From assembly GCA_051453625.1 (NCBI GenBank), contig JBOZIK010000001.1, positions 173,667,584-173,731,583 of the forward strand: a stretch of DNA of 64,000 bases, given 5' to 3'. Each line of letters begins with the position of its first letter. Position 1 is the first letter of the stretch. The position numbers were made by a program, and so were the translations under genes. Under the pieces are notes generated by a model. The model made no database searches. It worked only from the letters and a program-made list of their open reading frames with translations, and was not told the DNA's origin. Below are positions 11,900 through 23,199 of the stretch, in pieces. This DNA is from Welwitschia mirabilis. Taxonomy: Eukaryota > Gnetophyta > Gnetopsida > Welwitschiales.

Positions 11900-13680
11900 A
11901 TTATACAAGGAACATGTATGATTTATAGAAAACTCATATCCATCTCAATTTTATTTGATAGTGGAGCTACACATTCTTTTATCTCTTCTAACTACATGTA
12001 AGAATATAGATTTAAAAAGTTAAAATTCTATATTAATGGAAGAATAAGTTAGTCATTAATAAAAGAAAATAATTGATCAAATAGATTCTTAATAACATTT
12101 AATTCTAGAGATAAAATCCACTGTTTGAGATTTTATTGTAATAGATTTGAAATATTATGATTTTAGTTTGGGTAACTATTAAATAAGTCAACATAAAACT
12201 ATTGTTGAATGTTTTAAAAAAGTAATGAAATAATTATTAATGGAAAGCATTATAAATTTCAAGGCTTTCAAACTAAAATTTTCAAGAGAATTCTCAAGGT
12301 AAAATAATTAATAAGGGATATAAAAAAGGAGAAGAAAATGTTATTATTAAAATATTATGATAATAGAAGAATCCAAGAAAGAGAGATTGAAATCCATTCT
12401 AGTGATGAAAGAGTAATTGGATGTTTTTGTATATGAACTACCTAGGATGCTACTAATTAGAGAAATATAACTTACTATTGATCTATTAGCCAATAGAAGA
12501 TTAATTTATAATGCATCATATAGAATGTTACGTAGTGAGCTAATAGAGATTAAAATATAATTGTAATAACTCTTAGATAAGGGAATCATTAGGCCTAGTA
12601 CTCTACCATGAAAAACACTACTACTTGTTATTAAGAAAAATCACATTACATTAAGGCTCTACATGGATTATAGATAGTGGAATTAAGGAACTATTAACAA
12701 ATACCCATTTATAAGAATTAATGATTTACTTGATTAGTCAAAAAAGGAAAATGTTTTTACAAAATAGATATAAAGTTAGAATATCACTAACTTTTCATTA
12801 AGCTAGAAGATACATCCAAATATCATTTAAAATATATTATGAATACTACAGGTTCATAGTTATGCCTTTTGAATTAATAAATGCTTTAGTGATGTTTGTG
12901 AGCTCAAAAAGTAAATTTTATCATTTCTACTTATATGAATTTATTATTATATCAATTTGTGATATTCGTATCTACCCTAGAATATGGAAAGAATATTCCT
13001 AACATTAAAGGGTAGTTTTAGACTCTCAAAAAATACTAGTTGTATGGTAGTATAAGTAAGTGTAATATTTACAAGGGAAATTTATTTTCTTAGTTATGTC
13101 ATTTTAAATAGTGTGATCTATCAAGATAGAAATCATTTTGACTTAGATTTCACTTGAAAATGTGATAGAAGTATGTGGTTTTTTAGGTTTAGTAGGTTAT
13201 TATTAAAGATTTACAAAAGATTTTTATAAAATATCTACCTTTAATTAAATTTTATAAAAATGGAAAATATTTTACGTATATATCTATAAATGTAAAAATG
13301 TATTTCAATTCTTAAAGAAGATACTTCTACTTCCTCATTAACTATGATAGAATGCAATAGATAATTTTAGTTTGTATAGATGCATCTAGAGATAGAGTAG
13401 GATGTGTTTTGATGAAAGATGGAAGTGTAATCATTTATGAGTCAAGGAAACTTAAGAATCATGAAAATGATTACCTCACTTATGATTGATAACTAACTAT
13501 AGTAGTTCATGGACCTAAGACATAATGACACTACTTATATGAAGAACAACGAAAAGTTTGAACTAATACCAAAATTTTGAGTATGTATTTAGTTAAGCAC
13601 ATCTTAGTATAAGGAAAAGGATATGGATATAATTGCCTAATGATTATAATTTTGAGATAAAATACCATAAGAAAAAATAG
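11900..13680 (+). pseudogene. pol: E1 protease, reverse transcriptase and RNase H remnant
   Basis: Domains appear in gypsy order. The aspartic protease core is visible as LFDSGATHSF, with the catalytic Asp codon intact at 11957-11959. RT begins near 12600: the MDYR motif is at about 12665, then a PFELINA stretch (normally PFGLTNA) is near 12870. The catalytic Y/IDD box at about 12955-12963 reads ICD, so one catalytic Asp is lost. RNase H is recognisable around 13370-13510 (CIDASRDRVGCVLM, then SRKLKNHENDYLTYD). Frames change several times, and stops occur where Gln or Trp codons belong. This enzyme block cannot be made as one protein. Confidence 0.75.
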
Positions 13681-13719
13681 AACAATGACGTTAACACACT
13701 AAATTGAAGGAGATATGTA

Positions 13720-15088
13720 AAATATGTAATCCTTATTACTTGTGAATTAATTAAATATGTTCATCAGTAATTGCAAAAACATACATTTGTCTTGGAAAAA
13801 TATAGGAAATTTTAGTACATAATCAATAAAATAATTTGTTTAGGTAATTTTAGAAGGTAAAAATTTAAGAAAAGGATATTCTTAATGAAAGCCATAACAC
13901 CACCTATTTAGAACATCATGGTAGTATTAAGATGTATTATGACTTATATAAGTAACTTTGATGGACTATATACTAAAATAGAATCATAGATTATGTCAAT
14001 CAATGTATTATAAATTACAAAGTTAAGGCAAAAAATGGGTCAAAACCTAGAGAATTAAAATCAAATGATATCTCTAAATGGAATGGGATCTTGTTAGCAA
14101 GAATTTTATTATTGAATTTCCAAGGGCTATAGTAAGACATGATGAAATTATGGTAGTAGTATATTAGTTAAAAAATGTAGCACATTTTCTACCCATTAGT
14201 ACTAAGCTTTTGGTAAATAAATTTGTTAATCTATATTCAAATAAGATCTTATAATTACATGAAGTGACTAAAAAGATCATCTTTAATATGAATTCTTATT
14301 TTATTTTTATAAGTATCACAATAGTTATTAGAGACTAAGTCAAATCTTAGTAGAGCTTATCATCCCAAAATAGATGAAAAAATAAAATTTGGTTAACTAG
14401 GGTTGAAATATTTGTTACATGCATTTCTGCTAAGTCATCTTAGTAATTAAAATAAGGTACTACATTTCATTGAATTTTCTTAAAACAATAGCTATTATAG
14501 ATTAAGTAACACCCTAGAAGGCTCTATATGATAGAAGATGTATAGCTCCATCTTCATGAAATGACCTTCAAAATATGATTTTCATTAATTGAGAAATGAT
14601 TAAATAAATAAAGCATGACTAACATAAGTACTTAATAGAAGAAAGACATATGCATATAGATATAGAAAACCTTAATGTTTTTCTTAAGGTTTTACTTATG
14701 AAAAAGTTACCTAGAGATGTAAAAAATATTAGAGATACTAAACATAGGCCTAGTGGCTTATTAGTGAGCTCATCCTTCTAAATTAAAACATTTGCATGAT
14801 TTTTTTCATGTGTTTATGCTTAGGAAATATGTATCCAAACCAATGCACGTGTTGAGTTAGGATTTTTTATAGGTATTGAAAAAATATGCTATCTAGAAAA
14901 TATTAATAAAGATTTAACAAAGAAAATTAAAATCATGTAGAATTCAGTGATTTCATAATTAAAGATTAAATAGACAAAATAGTGTCCTAAAGAAAGCTAC
15001 ATGGGAGCCCAAGGATAACATAAAAATAATTTCCATCACTTATTTAGCACTTCATTTATTTTTTCTAAGGAGGAGATGATATTACATT
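13720..15088 (+). pseudogene. pol: E1 integrase remnant
   Basis: The order of motifs fits gypsy integrase, which inserts the cDNA into chromosomes. An N-terminal zinc-binding region with HH lies near 13900-13960, followed by CIINYKVKAKNGSKPREL at about 14000-14060. The core segment FNGI/WNGILLARI, degraded, continues to a stretch ending HIFYPL near 14190. A SRAYHPKIDEK motif, normally in the catalytic core near the Glu, sits at about 14345-14380. The C-terminal ATWEPKD motif is at about 15000-15020, and the frame decays after FLRRR near 15080. The C-terminal motif is typical of chromovirus-type integrases. Confidence 0.7.
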
Positions 15089-15618
15089 GTAAATTTTTTT
15101 AAGACTCTTATTACACTTTTAATTATCTTTTTTATGGAATTATAATATGAAAACCTATAAATTTTATATGATTTTTGTAAAATAATAATATAAATAGCTA
15201 CAAAGCTAAGGTTTTTTGCAATGTTAATAGAGATGGTGGTAAACTTGATATTAATATTAAAGCTATCTTATAATGTTAAAATCATTCTTTAGTTATAGAA
15301 ATTAAATGTTTAATTTTCATTTTACCTATAATATTACATCATAAATATAGATTAGGATTAAATAAATTGAATATAGGACCTGTAAAAATGTATTTAGACT
15401 TGATCTTAGATTTTATGTAGAGAAAGTACTAGCATGCAATTTAATTTAACATGATGAAATTTATGTTGCTTAAGTAGTAATAAATTCTAAGTAGTATTAC
15501 ATAAAAACATGTCTAAGTGACAAATGCATTTGTGAACAATGATAATATCTCTGTAAAGTTGTTAGTAATAATTAAGTAATTTTTATGTTTACCGTAAATA
15601 AAATCTTAAAGGTATTTT
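15089..15618 (+). other. E1 3' non-coding region, left part
   Basis: After the integrase remnant no coding motif is readable. The sequence does not align with the E1 LTR copies, so I treat it as the element's 3' untranslated region. It is interrupted at 15618 by E3. The five bases 15614-15618 (atttt) may be the E3 target duplication. Confidence 0.45.
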
Positions 15619-16015
15619 TGTTGTAAGTGAAGCCAAATCACTTGATATTATTTATTTCTTTGTAGTATGACTTTATATATTTTTATATAGTCCTCTTTCT
15701 TGTTGTAATTTAATATTAAAAGTAAAAAGGAAGTCTAATTAGGTTATCTAGAAAGTTTTAGAAGTTAGGATTAGGGTTTCTACCCTAAAACAAAATCTAT
15801 ATAAGGAGAGTAGAGGCATGGAATGACATAAGGTGTGTGGGAGTCAAGAGTTATCAGATTGACTATTGAGGATGACTTGTGTCCTTACCCTTTTCTTTAT
15901 TCTAATAGAGAGATTTACATTTCTTCCATGATTTTTTTCCAAATTAGTATTTTCCACATAAATTTGATGTGTTGGTATTTGCATTTTGCTTTTGCTTTGC
16001 TGCATTTTTCTAATA
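15619..16015 (+). repeat. E3 5' LTR
   Basis: The LTR is 397 bp, starts tgttgtaagtgaagccaaat, and ends taata, where an intact end would be taaca. It aligns throughout with 20451-20847. Internally it carries the segment gattagggtttctaccctaa followed by tatataaggagag (15800-15812), a plausible TATA element for the LTR promoter. Confidence 0.9.
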
Positions 16016-16017
16016 AC

Positions 16018-16028
16018 TAATATCAGAG
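16018..16028 (+). promoter_or_regulatory. E3 primer-binding site (tRNA-Met type)
   Basis: The sequence taatatcagag begins two bases after the LTR end. It equals the usual tggtatcagag with GG changed to AA, again the transition type seen all over the window. Confidence 0.8.
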
Positions 16029-16079
16029 AAAGATTTAACGTACTTTCTATTTGAATATATTTTAGAAGCCCTTGGTAGA

Positions 16080-16960
16080 GTAAGAAAATAGCTTATGGAA
16101 TAGAGGAAGCAGAGCAAGCAAAGCGAGCAAAGTGGCTAGAGTGGAATAGGCCATGAGTTAATGGCACAAAGGGCATTTTTGCAAGTATAGCAAGAGGGTT
16201 GCAAGTGAAGCAAGCCCTTTACGAGCATACGAAGGACATGAGCTTAAATTTCTTTGGGCAGTCATCATTTTATGCCTAGGTGCCTGTTCTTTTCATGTTG
16301 CCTATTCTAATGAGGGCTATCTTGGCACAGAAGGATTGTGTAGAAGCCTTTAAGTCAATGAAATCTACTTCTGTGTAAGATGATGATTAGATAAGAATGA
16401 ATTATAAGGCTCTTTTATAAATCCATCCATATCTAAGTAATGGCATTCTATAGTCTATTAAAAATGACATGAAGCCTCATAACCTCTAGAAATTTTGAAA
16501 AACTAGTTTGATAAAGCTTCTAGTTTAAATACTTTTTCACATTTATTAAAATGTTTTTAAAGTGAAGAAAAGACATGAAGTTCATTTGCAGGATCACCTA
16601 GATGAAATGAAGGATAATCTGGTTAAGTTATAAGAGTACAAGATTGTTATTCTAGATTTGATGAAATATTATGCTCTTTTGGATTTCCTTCTAAATTCAT
16701 GGTCTATAATAATGACTTCAATTATTACTTACATGAATATTACTTCTATGACCTTTGAATAGGTAATTTCACACTTCAAGATTCTAAGCATGGATTGAAT
16801 GAAATGTTAGTATCTGAAAGTGCATTTGTAGCTAAAAATAGAGGTAACAATCAAAGATGTGACAAAGTAAAGGAAGACATAAGAGCAGAGGCTGTCCCAT
16901 ACTAGGGGTATGGAATGCTAGTTTTATAATAAAAAGGGGCACAAATAAAAGGATTGCTAT
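16080..16960 (+). pseudogene. gag: E3 copia gag remnant
   Basis: This is the nucleocapsid gene of E3. A gag core is readable from about 16340 to 16790: a segment with HLDEMKDNLVKL near 16600, then hydrophobic gag segments and SMTFE with a stop at the Gln position near 16750. A zinc knuckle at 16916-16957 keeps the first Cys, the Gly-His pair and the last Cys. Its second Cys is Tyr and it contains two stops. The opposite-strand open frame across this region (16832-17134) is a shadow. Confidence 0.75.
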
Positions 16961-17094
16961 GAACAAAAAGCAAAATAAAGAAAGAAGACTAAAATAAGGA
17001 AAGCAGAAGAGTCCTCTTCTCAGGTAAATCAAGCTAAAGAAGATGTAAGTTTTCTTGTATTTGAACCTTATGCCTTCCTTAGAGAGAAACATGA

Positions 17095-17420
17095 TAAGGA
17101 TGTGTGGTTGATTAACATAGGTGCCTCCTTTCATATTTGTCTTGATTATTCTATCTTTACATCATATTATATTATTTTATCTAGTGTTGTGTATGCTACT
17201 AATGGGAAATAATTGATAGTTATTAGAATAGAAAGCATTATTTTGCAACAATCAGGGATGCTGAAAGTTACCATCAGTAATGTTCAGCATATTCCAAAGG
17301 TGATAAAGAAGCTAATATCTATTACATAGTTAGATGATCTAGACTTAAATTTTTCAAGTAGTGGAGGTTGTTAGAGAATTACTAAAGAGATTATGATGAT
17401 TTTTTCAAGACAAAAAGGAG
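17095..17420 (+). pseudogene. pol: E3 protease remnant
   Basis: The retropepsin-type core reads WLINIGASFH. The family has Asp-Thr-Gly-Ala at the active site, so the catalytic Asp is Asn here and the Thr is Ile, both transition changes. The following beta-strand region up to the conserved QHIPKVIKKLIS stretch near 17290-17325 is still readable. It sits between the gag knuckle and the pre-integrase segment, as expected. Confidence 0.8.
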
Positions 17421-17469
17421 GGTATCATGTACACATTATAAGCAAATGCTTATGGTGTAATTGCTGTAA

Positions 17470-18290
17470 TTTCAGACACATAGGATGCTGATGTTTGGCA
17501 TAGACAACTTAGACATATTTTCAACTTTTTCTTAAAGGTATTGTAGTTCTAATCTCTTATTCCTTCATTTTTTCATACTCCTACATATTTTTGTAAAGAT
17601 TGTTTAATTAGAAAGTCTAGAAGAGTTAATTTTTATAGGGACTTAAATAACAAAAAGAAAAACAAATTGGAATTAATCTATTATGATATTTGTGGATCTA
17701 TGAATCCTATTTCTCTTAGCATTTCTTTATATTTTGTGATATTTATTGATGATTATACATGAAAGGTTTGGGTGTACATATTAAGATCTAAAGATAAAGT
17801 TTTAGAAATGTTTAAAACATTTATTTCCAGGGTTAAAACACAAACCAATTTACAATTGAAATGTTTGCTTATTAATAATGGAGGGGAGTATACATCTAAG
17901 GCTTTTGTAAAGTTTTGTAATAGTAAGGAAATTCATCACATTTGTACTGTCCAAGTACACTATAATAAAATGGAATGCTGAAAGATGCAATAAGACACTA
18001 CTAGAATGAGCTAGATCCATGGTTGTAGGTGCAAATTTGTTCAAATCTTTTTGGGCATAAGCAGTGGTAACAATTGCTTATTTGATGAATAGATTACCTC
18101 ATTCCTCTCTCAATGGTATTTCAAAAATACTATGGAAAGGTAAAAATATTTCCTATTAGCATTTAAGAGGTTTTGTGTGTAAATATTATATGCATATCCA
18201 AAAGGAAAATAGAACTAAACTATAAAAAAGTGATAAACAATGCATATTTGTTGGTTATAAAGAGGATGCCGTAGGCTATAGACTATGGGA
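17470..18290 (+). pseudogene. pol: E3 integrase remnant
   Basis: The pre-integrase motif VWHRQLRH is at about 17494-17517, followed by the Cys pair region (FCKDCLIRKS, about 17590). The catalytic core has the first Asp at 17685-17687 in YYDICGS, then the FIDDYT and VWVYILRSKDKV stretch. The second catalytic position reads INNGGEY at about 17871-17891, so that Asp is Asn. The catalytic Glu codon (17980-17982) survives, but only in a shifted frame. Downstream the C-terminal portion near 18235 (KQCIFVGYKED) is recognisable. The integrase could not be active. Confidence 0.8.
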
Positions 18291-18619
18291 TCCTGAGACC
18301 AATTAGATTGCAAGGTCCTAAGATGTTAAGTTTATAGAACATGTAATGTTTTATAATTTTTATAATAAGAACCAAGAATAGAGAAATCCTGTCTGGTGAA
18401 GAATGAACTAGATCAAGAGCAAGAGGAGGAGTAAGAAGAAAAGGCTCCTGAAACTAGAATTTTAGATAATAATGAAATGTTTTCAAATGAAGAATAAGTA
18501 GAGGAGGAATAGCCTATAGGTACACCTTATTACATAATGAGATCTACCAAAATTTAACATCTACATGATAGGTATTCTTCTTCGTTGAATTATGTTCTTT
18601 ATAATGATTATGAAGAATA

Positions 18620-19690
18620 AAAAAACAGTTAAAGAAGCTCACTCTTGTGATAACACTGTCAAGTGAAAGGCAATCATGAAGGATGAGTGAAAATACTTAA
18701 AACATAATAATGCATGGGATTTGCTAAAATTACTTAAATGGCATAAAGCCCTTCATAGTAGGTAGATTTTCAGATTGAAGGATAAATAAAATGGAGAAAA
18801 GAATTACAAGGCTAGGATGGTGGTGAAAGGCTTTTCTCAAAATACAGGTATTGACTTTACAAAGATCTTGTCTCCTATGGTAAAGCATTCTTCCATTTGT
18901 ATGATTCTTTCTTTAGTTTTTTACTTGGATTTAGAACTGGAATAGCTAGACATAAAAAATGCCTTTTTACATGGTGATTTGAAGGAGGATATTTATATGC
19001 ATTATCCTAAAGGGTTTATAAATAAGCAATGCCTTGATCTTGTTTTCCATTAAAACAAAAGTCTTAATGGTTTGAAATAAACCCTAATACAATAGTATAA
19101 GAAGTTTATACATTAAGAATTATCATACTAGAAAAGTCATCTAGATCATTGTGTTTATTTCTCTAGAAATATCTCAAGTAAAATTATTATATCATTACTG
19201 TATGTAGATGAGATGTTAATGATAGAAAATGATGAGGTTGAAATAAAATGCTTGAAGGTGGAAATGAGTAAGCATTTTACAATGAAAGATTTGGGGTATG
19301 TAAAGAATATTTTGGTAATGAGCATTCACAGAGACAGGAAGTAAAAGAAGTTGTAGTTAAGTAAAAGTAACTATACTAACAAAGTTCTTGAATGGTTCAG
19401 CATGAAATATGCAAAGCCTATGAGTACTACTCTAGCTACTCACTTCTAATTGTCTAGAAAGGACTATTCCATCTTAAAAGAAGTTGTTGCAAAGGTGAGA
19501 AATATTCCATATGCCTTAGCAATAGGCTCACTTATGTATGCTATTATATGTACTCATCCTGATATTACTTATGTAGTTGGAATAGTTAGTAAATACATGA
19601 ATAATTATGGTTGGAATCATTGGCTTGCTATAAAATGGATTTTTAGATATTTAAAGGGTACACAAATGCATTGTATTTTTTGGCAATGAA
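18620..19690 (+). pseudogene. pol: E3 reverse transcriptase remnant
   Basis: This is a copia RT with the early segment ARMVVKGFSQ near 18810 and the catalytic first Asp in QLDIKNAFLHGDLKEDIYM (a stop replaces the Gln) near 18945-18995. The catalytic box YVDE is at 19201-19212, where YVDD is expected, so the last Asp is Glu. The 3' connection segment (GSLMYAIICTHPDITYVVG to LKGT) runs to about 19670 and contains a 79-codon open stretch at 19450-19689. Stops break the rest. Confidence 0.85.
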
Positions 19691-20165
19691 GATTTAAGCC
19701 TACAAGGCTTTGTATATGCTAATTTTGTAGTAGATTTGGATAATAGACATTCCATCATAGGTTACGCTTTTACTTTTGATGGAGAAGCAGTTAGCTAGCT
19801 GTCACATCTTCAACCAATAGTGACTTTGTCCACTATAAAGGCAGAATATGTGGTTCTTATAGAAGCTTGTAAAGAAATGATTTGGTTGTGCAGGTTTCTT
19901 GGTTCACTTAGATTGAAGTAGAAGAAGCATTATGCATTTTGTGATAGTCAAAGTACCATACACTTGGCAAAGAATTTATCATTTCATGCCAGGACAAAAC
20001 ACATTAACATTCAATTTCATTTTATAAGAGAAATTATTGAAAACAAGCTAGTGGATGTATAGAAAATAAATACCAAGGTAAATATTATTGATGCACTCAC
20101 AAAGATAGTGGTAATGGACGAGAGTAAGTTTTGTAAAGAAAATTTTAGGGTTGTAGCACTATGAT
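19690..20165 (+). pseudogene. pol: E3 RNase H remnant
   Basis: The RNase H domain removes RNA from the cDNA hybrid. It is readable as KAEYVVLIEACKEMIWL near 19840-19890, then CDSQSTIHLAKNLSFHARTK near 19938-19998, and the terminal segment with DALTKIV near 20090-20110. Frames change at about 19686, just after the RT portion. The polypurine tract follows about 60 bases later. Confidence 0.8.
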
Positions 20166-20227
20166 CAAAGGGCATTTGAAGCAATGCATTTTTCTTATTT
20201 GCTTGGAGGCTCACTAGATTTGTCTTC

Positions 20228-20237
20228 AAGGGGGAGA
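20228..20237 (+). promoter_or_regulatory. E3 polypurine tract
   Basis: The sequence aagggggaga lies two bases before the partial 3' LTR, the expected position for the plus-strand primer. Confidence 0.85.
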
Positions 20238-20239
20238 AT

Positions 20240-20348
20240 TATTGGAAGTGAAGCTAAATCTCTTGATATTATTTATTCCTTTGTAGTGTGACTTTACATA
20301 TTTTTATATAGTCCTCTTTCTTATTGTACTTTAATATTAAAACTAATA
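20240..20348 (+). repeat. E3 partial 3' LTR before the gap
   Basis: These 109 bases match the first 109 bases of the LTR that restarts at 20451, with about five differences by eye. They match the 5' LTR less well. The copy is cut by the 100-N gap. Confidence 0.85.
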
Positions 20349-20448
20349 NNNNNNNNNNNNNNNNNNNNNNNNNNNNNNNNNNNNNNNNNNNNNNNNNNNN
20401 NNNNNNNNNNNNNNNNNNNNNNNNNNNNNNNNNNNNNNNNNNNNNNNN
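20349..20448. other. Assembly gap (100 N)
   Basis: Exactly 100 N, the usual placeholder for unknown size. LTR sequence on the left restarts from its beginning on the right. Confidence 0.95.
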
Positions 20449-20450
20449 TT

Positions 20451-20847
20451 TGTTGGACGTGAAGCCAAATCTCTTGATATTATTTATTCCTTTGTAGTGT
20501 GACTTTACATATTTTTATATAGTCCTCTTTCTTATTGTAATTTAATATTAAAACTAAAAAGTAAGTCTAATAGAATCATCTAGAAAGTTCTAGAAGTTAG
20601 GATTAGGGTTTCTACCCTAAAACAAAATTTATATAAGGAAAGCATAGGCATGGAATGCTATAAGGTGTGTGCAAGTCAAGAGTTATCAGATTGGATATTG
20701 AGGACAGCTTGGGTTTTTATTCTTTTCTTCATTCTAATAGAGAGCTTTGCATTGCTTTCATGGTTTTATTTCACATTGGGGTTTTCCATGTAAATTTGGT
20801 GTGTTAGTGTTTGCATTTTGCTTTTTCTCTACTACATTTTTCTAATA
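20451..20847 (+). repeat. E3 3' LTR (complete copy after the gap)
   Basis: This is 397 bp, starts tgttggacgtgaagccaaat and ends taata, the same length as the 5' LTR. A TATA-like tatataaggaaag occurs at the position equivalent to that in the 5' LTR. E1 non-coding DNA follows. Confidence 0.85.
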
Positions 20848-21078
20848 ACTTTTCATATGCATAATTGATGTTAATATGTATCTCAAATATTTTTATTATT
20901 TTAAATGTTATAGATAAGATTTCATTATTGAATTAATCGTAGTTAAGTAAAGTCATTAAAATTAGCTAGATCTTCTTGCATTACTCTCATTACATGAGAG
21001 GATATAACTTAGCATTTTGAGATTCCAAGCAAGGATCATGATTTTATGCATGTCTTATTTTAAGAAATAAAACTCTAA

Positions 21079-21150
21079 AAGAAAAAAGAAAAGAAAAGAA
21101 AAGGAAAAAAAGGAAATAAATAAAGAATAAGAAGAAGAAGAAAAAATAAG
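21079..21150. repeat. Purine-rich low-complexity tract
   Basis: Almost pure A/G on the plus strand, with repeated aaaag units followed by gaagaa units. Confidence 0.8.
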
Positions 21151-21761
21151 AAATGATTAAACAAGAAGTAAAGAATATTTCTAACTTAATGTAAATCCTT
21201 GATAAGATACATTCTCATTGATTATCTTTCTTCAAGTTTATGTGTTGAATGTTCTTCTTAGATTTTTCATAGGAATATTTTTGAAAATGTCTAATTATTC
21301 ATAGCTAACTTCTAAAGAGAATTATATTTTTAAACATAAATTCTACTTTTAAAAAAATTAAAATTAAAATACATATCCTTACTATCATAAACAATACACA
21401 CATACACACATTTATATTTCATTTAGGGTCTTATATGTGTATCCTTCTCTTGGAAATATTATTATTAAACCACACAATTTTATGTGTACAAGGAATAAAG
21501 GAAGAAGATGCTACATGATCATATATTTTTATAAACTATTAATGTATGAAGTTATTAAAATCTTAGAATTTAAATATATAAAGTGAATTATGGAGAGTAG
21601 TGATAAAATAGTAACTAGCCTTATAAATATGACATTACTAGAAGAAACATTAATTCTAGCATGATTAAATCACAATGTGTGTCAATTATAAAACATATGC
21701 ATTATATGTATTAGTGAGAAAATTTAGGTAATATAAACAAGTATGTAAATTATATAAATAA

Positions 21762-21890
21762 TACAAATGCATAAATTATGCATGTATATTATATATATTA
21801 TTATTGTTATTATGTTTTAATTATATGTGTACACACACACATCATACAAATGCCTAAATTATGTATGTACATTATATATATTATATGTAT
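21762..21890. repeat. Imperfect 80-bp tandem duplication with CA repeat
   Basis: The segment opening atacaaatgcataaattatg at about 21764 returns at about 21844 as atacaaatgcctaaattatg, with the following tatattatatatattat also repeated. A short (AC)n tract at 21831-21842 lies between the two. Confidence 0.7.
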
Positions 21891-23126
21891 ATGATGGATA
21901 TGCAATGTGGCCATCCTTGGAGTATCCATTCCAGCCACCTTTCTCTACCACTATTCACATGCATTACCCTCACTACTACCTTCTCATCCACCTCCTTTAC
22001 TATTGCTCATCATTCCGATAGCACTAGTTCCATTCTATTAATTGAATATTAATACTAGTATAAATAAGATAAAATATGTTTTTTTTAATTTATTCTTTAT
22101 TTTTGTTCACATGTAGCTTTCTAGATAACTAAATGAATGTGAAGATAAAGTTATAAATCCATACATATAAGTTTCATTTTCGTATCAAACCTATAAATGA
22201 ATCTCAATCATAGTTATAATTCTTAGAATCTTCATCTATGTTCTCCTTTATATCTTTCTCTTTTTTTTGGCTTTTAGAAGTCCATTTGCATAGCTTCTAT
22301 AGCTTTAATGGCTAATTTTATAAAAGAATATGGAGAATTATTAGAAGAAACTAATCTTTGTCATCCCAGTTATATAGTTTTTAAAAAACATAAGTGACAT
22401 GCTTATGGATAAGAACTATGAAAGATGGGATCTGTATGTATTAGGAATGTGGTGATTTTTAGACTAATTTTAAGCCTTTTTATGGTTTTCTAATTTTTGT
22501 AGATGATAGTTATATCCTTTTTTGGACATAAACCCTATGTGATTAGAGTAGGTTTTTATCAATAGTTATAAGCTATTTGAACATGCATCTTTCACTAAGT
22601 ATACCTTAACTTTGGATTGTAATTATCACTAGAGAATTTACATAACTTTAATGAATCATATATAATTTCTTAGTTTTGGAGGTGGTAGAGACTTTGGAAG
22701 ATAAATAAGTGAAAAAGGAAATGAGGGATAATTTATTAGATTTTACCATTAATTCAAGGAAAGTTAAAGATCAAATAAAGGATGATGGTTATGGGGATTT
22801 TTATTTTTATGGAATTTAAGGAATGGTGGAGGAAATAATCTTTCTAGCCTACTATTGATTGGTCTTTTACTCTGGACATGTATTTGATGGATCATTTTTT
22901 GTTTATTACTGATGGTAGAAAAAGTAAAGGAGGAATATATTGCTTATGCTTAAACTCTTTACTAAAAACTAAAGGATCTTATTATGGATTAAAAAAGTAT
23001 GAAAGAGAAATTCACTTCTTTTCTTTTCATGTCATCTTGCTTAATTTTACTAGTTATATCATTGGACTATTCACAATTCATCAAAAAAATAAAAAATTAA
23101 AGAATTATCATAGGAGAAAAAAGAAA

Positions 23127-23180
23127 AATATATGTATATGTGTGTGTATGTGTGTATATTTATGTATATGTATGTATGTG
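23127..23180. repeat. TA/TG-rich microsatellite
   Basis: Alternating tatg, tgtg and tata units with no other content. It adjoins the E1 3' LTR. Confidence 0.75.
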
Positions 23181-23199
23181 CTGAATATTTTAGAATATG

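Larger units (their letters stand above)
15619..20847 (+). mobile_element. E3: full-length decayed Ty1-copia element
   Basis: E3 has the copia order gag, protease, integrase, RT, RNase H between LTRs of identical length (397 bp each: 15619-16015 and 20451-20847). It has a tRNA-Met-type primer site after the left LTR and a polypurine tract before the right one. The flanking pentamers atttt (15614-15618) and acttt (20848-20852) differ by one C/T change and are probably the target duplication. A 100-N gap (20349-20448) sits after an extra partial LTR copy. All genes carry stops. Confidence 0.85.
20848..23199 (+). other. E1 3' non-coding region, right part
   Basis: No coding domain is readable. 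Open frames such as 22878-23219 (113 codons) and 21827-22052 are AT-rich chance frames without known motifs. Simple repeats listed separately occur at 21079-21150, 21762-21890 and 23127-23180. A purine-rich stretch (aggagaaaaaagaaaaa, 23112-23128) could be the E1 polypurine tract upstream of the 3' LTR. Confidence 0.4.

Noticed and set aside
12600-15088. Endogenous pararetrovirus instead of a gypsy element
   Set aside because: The order protease, RT, RNase H, integrase with flanking LTR copies and a tRNA-Met primer site fits Ty3-gypsy. No movement or coat protein region is seen.
16832-17134. 100-codon minus-strand open frame
   Set aside because: It lies antisense to the E3 gag knuckle and protease, which have clear motifs on the plus strand. 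The translated protein is low-complexity and hydrophobic.
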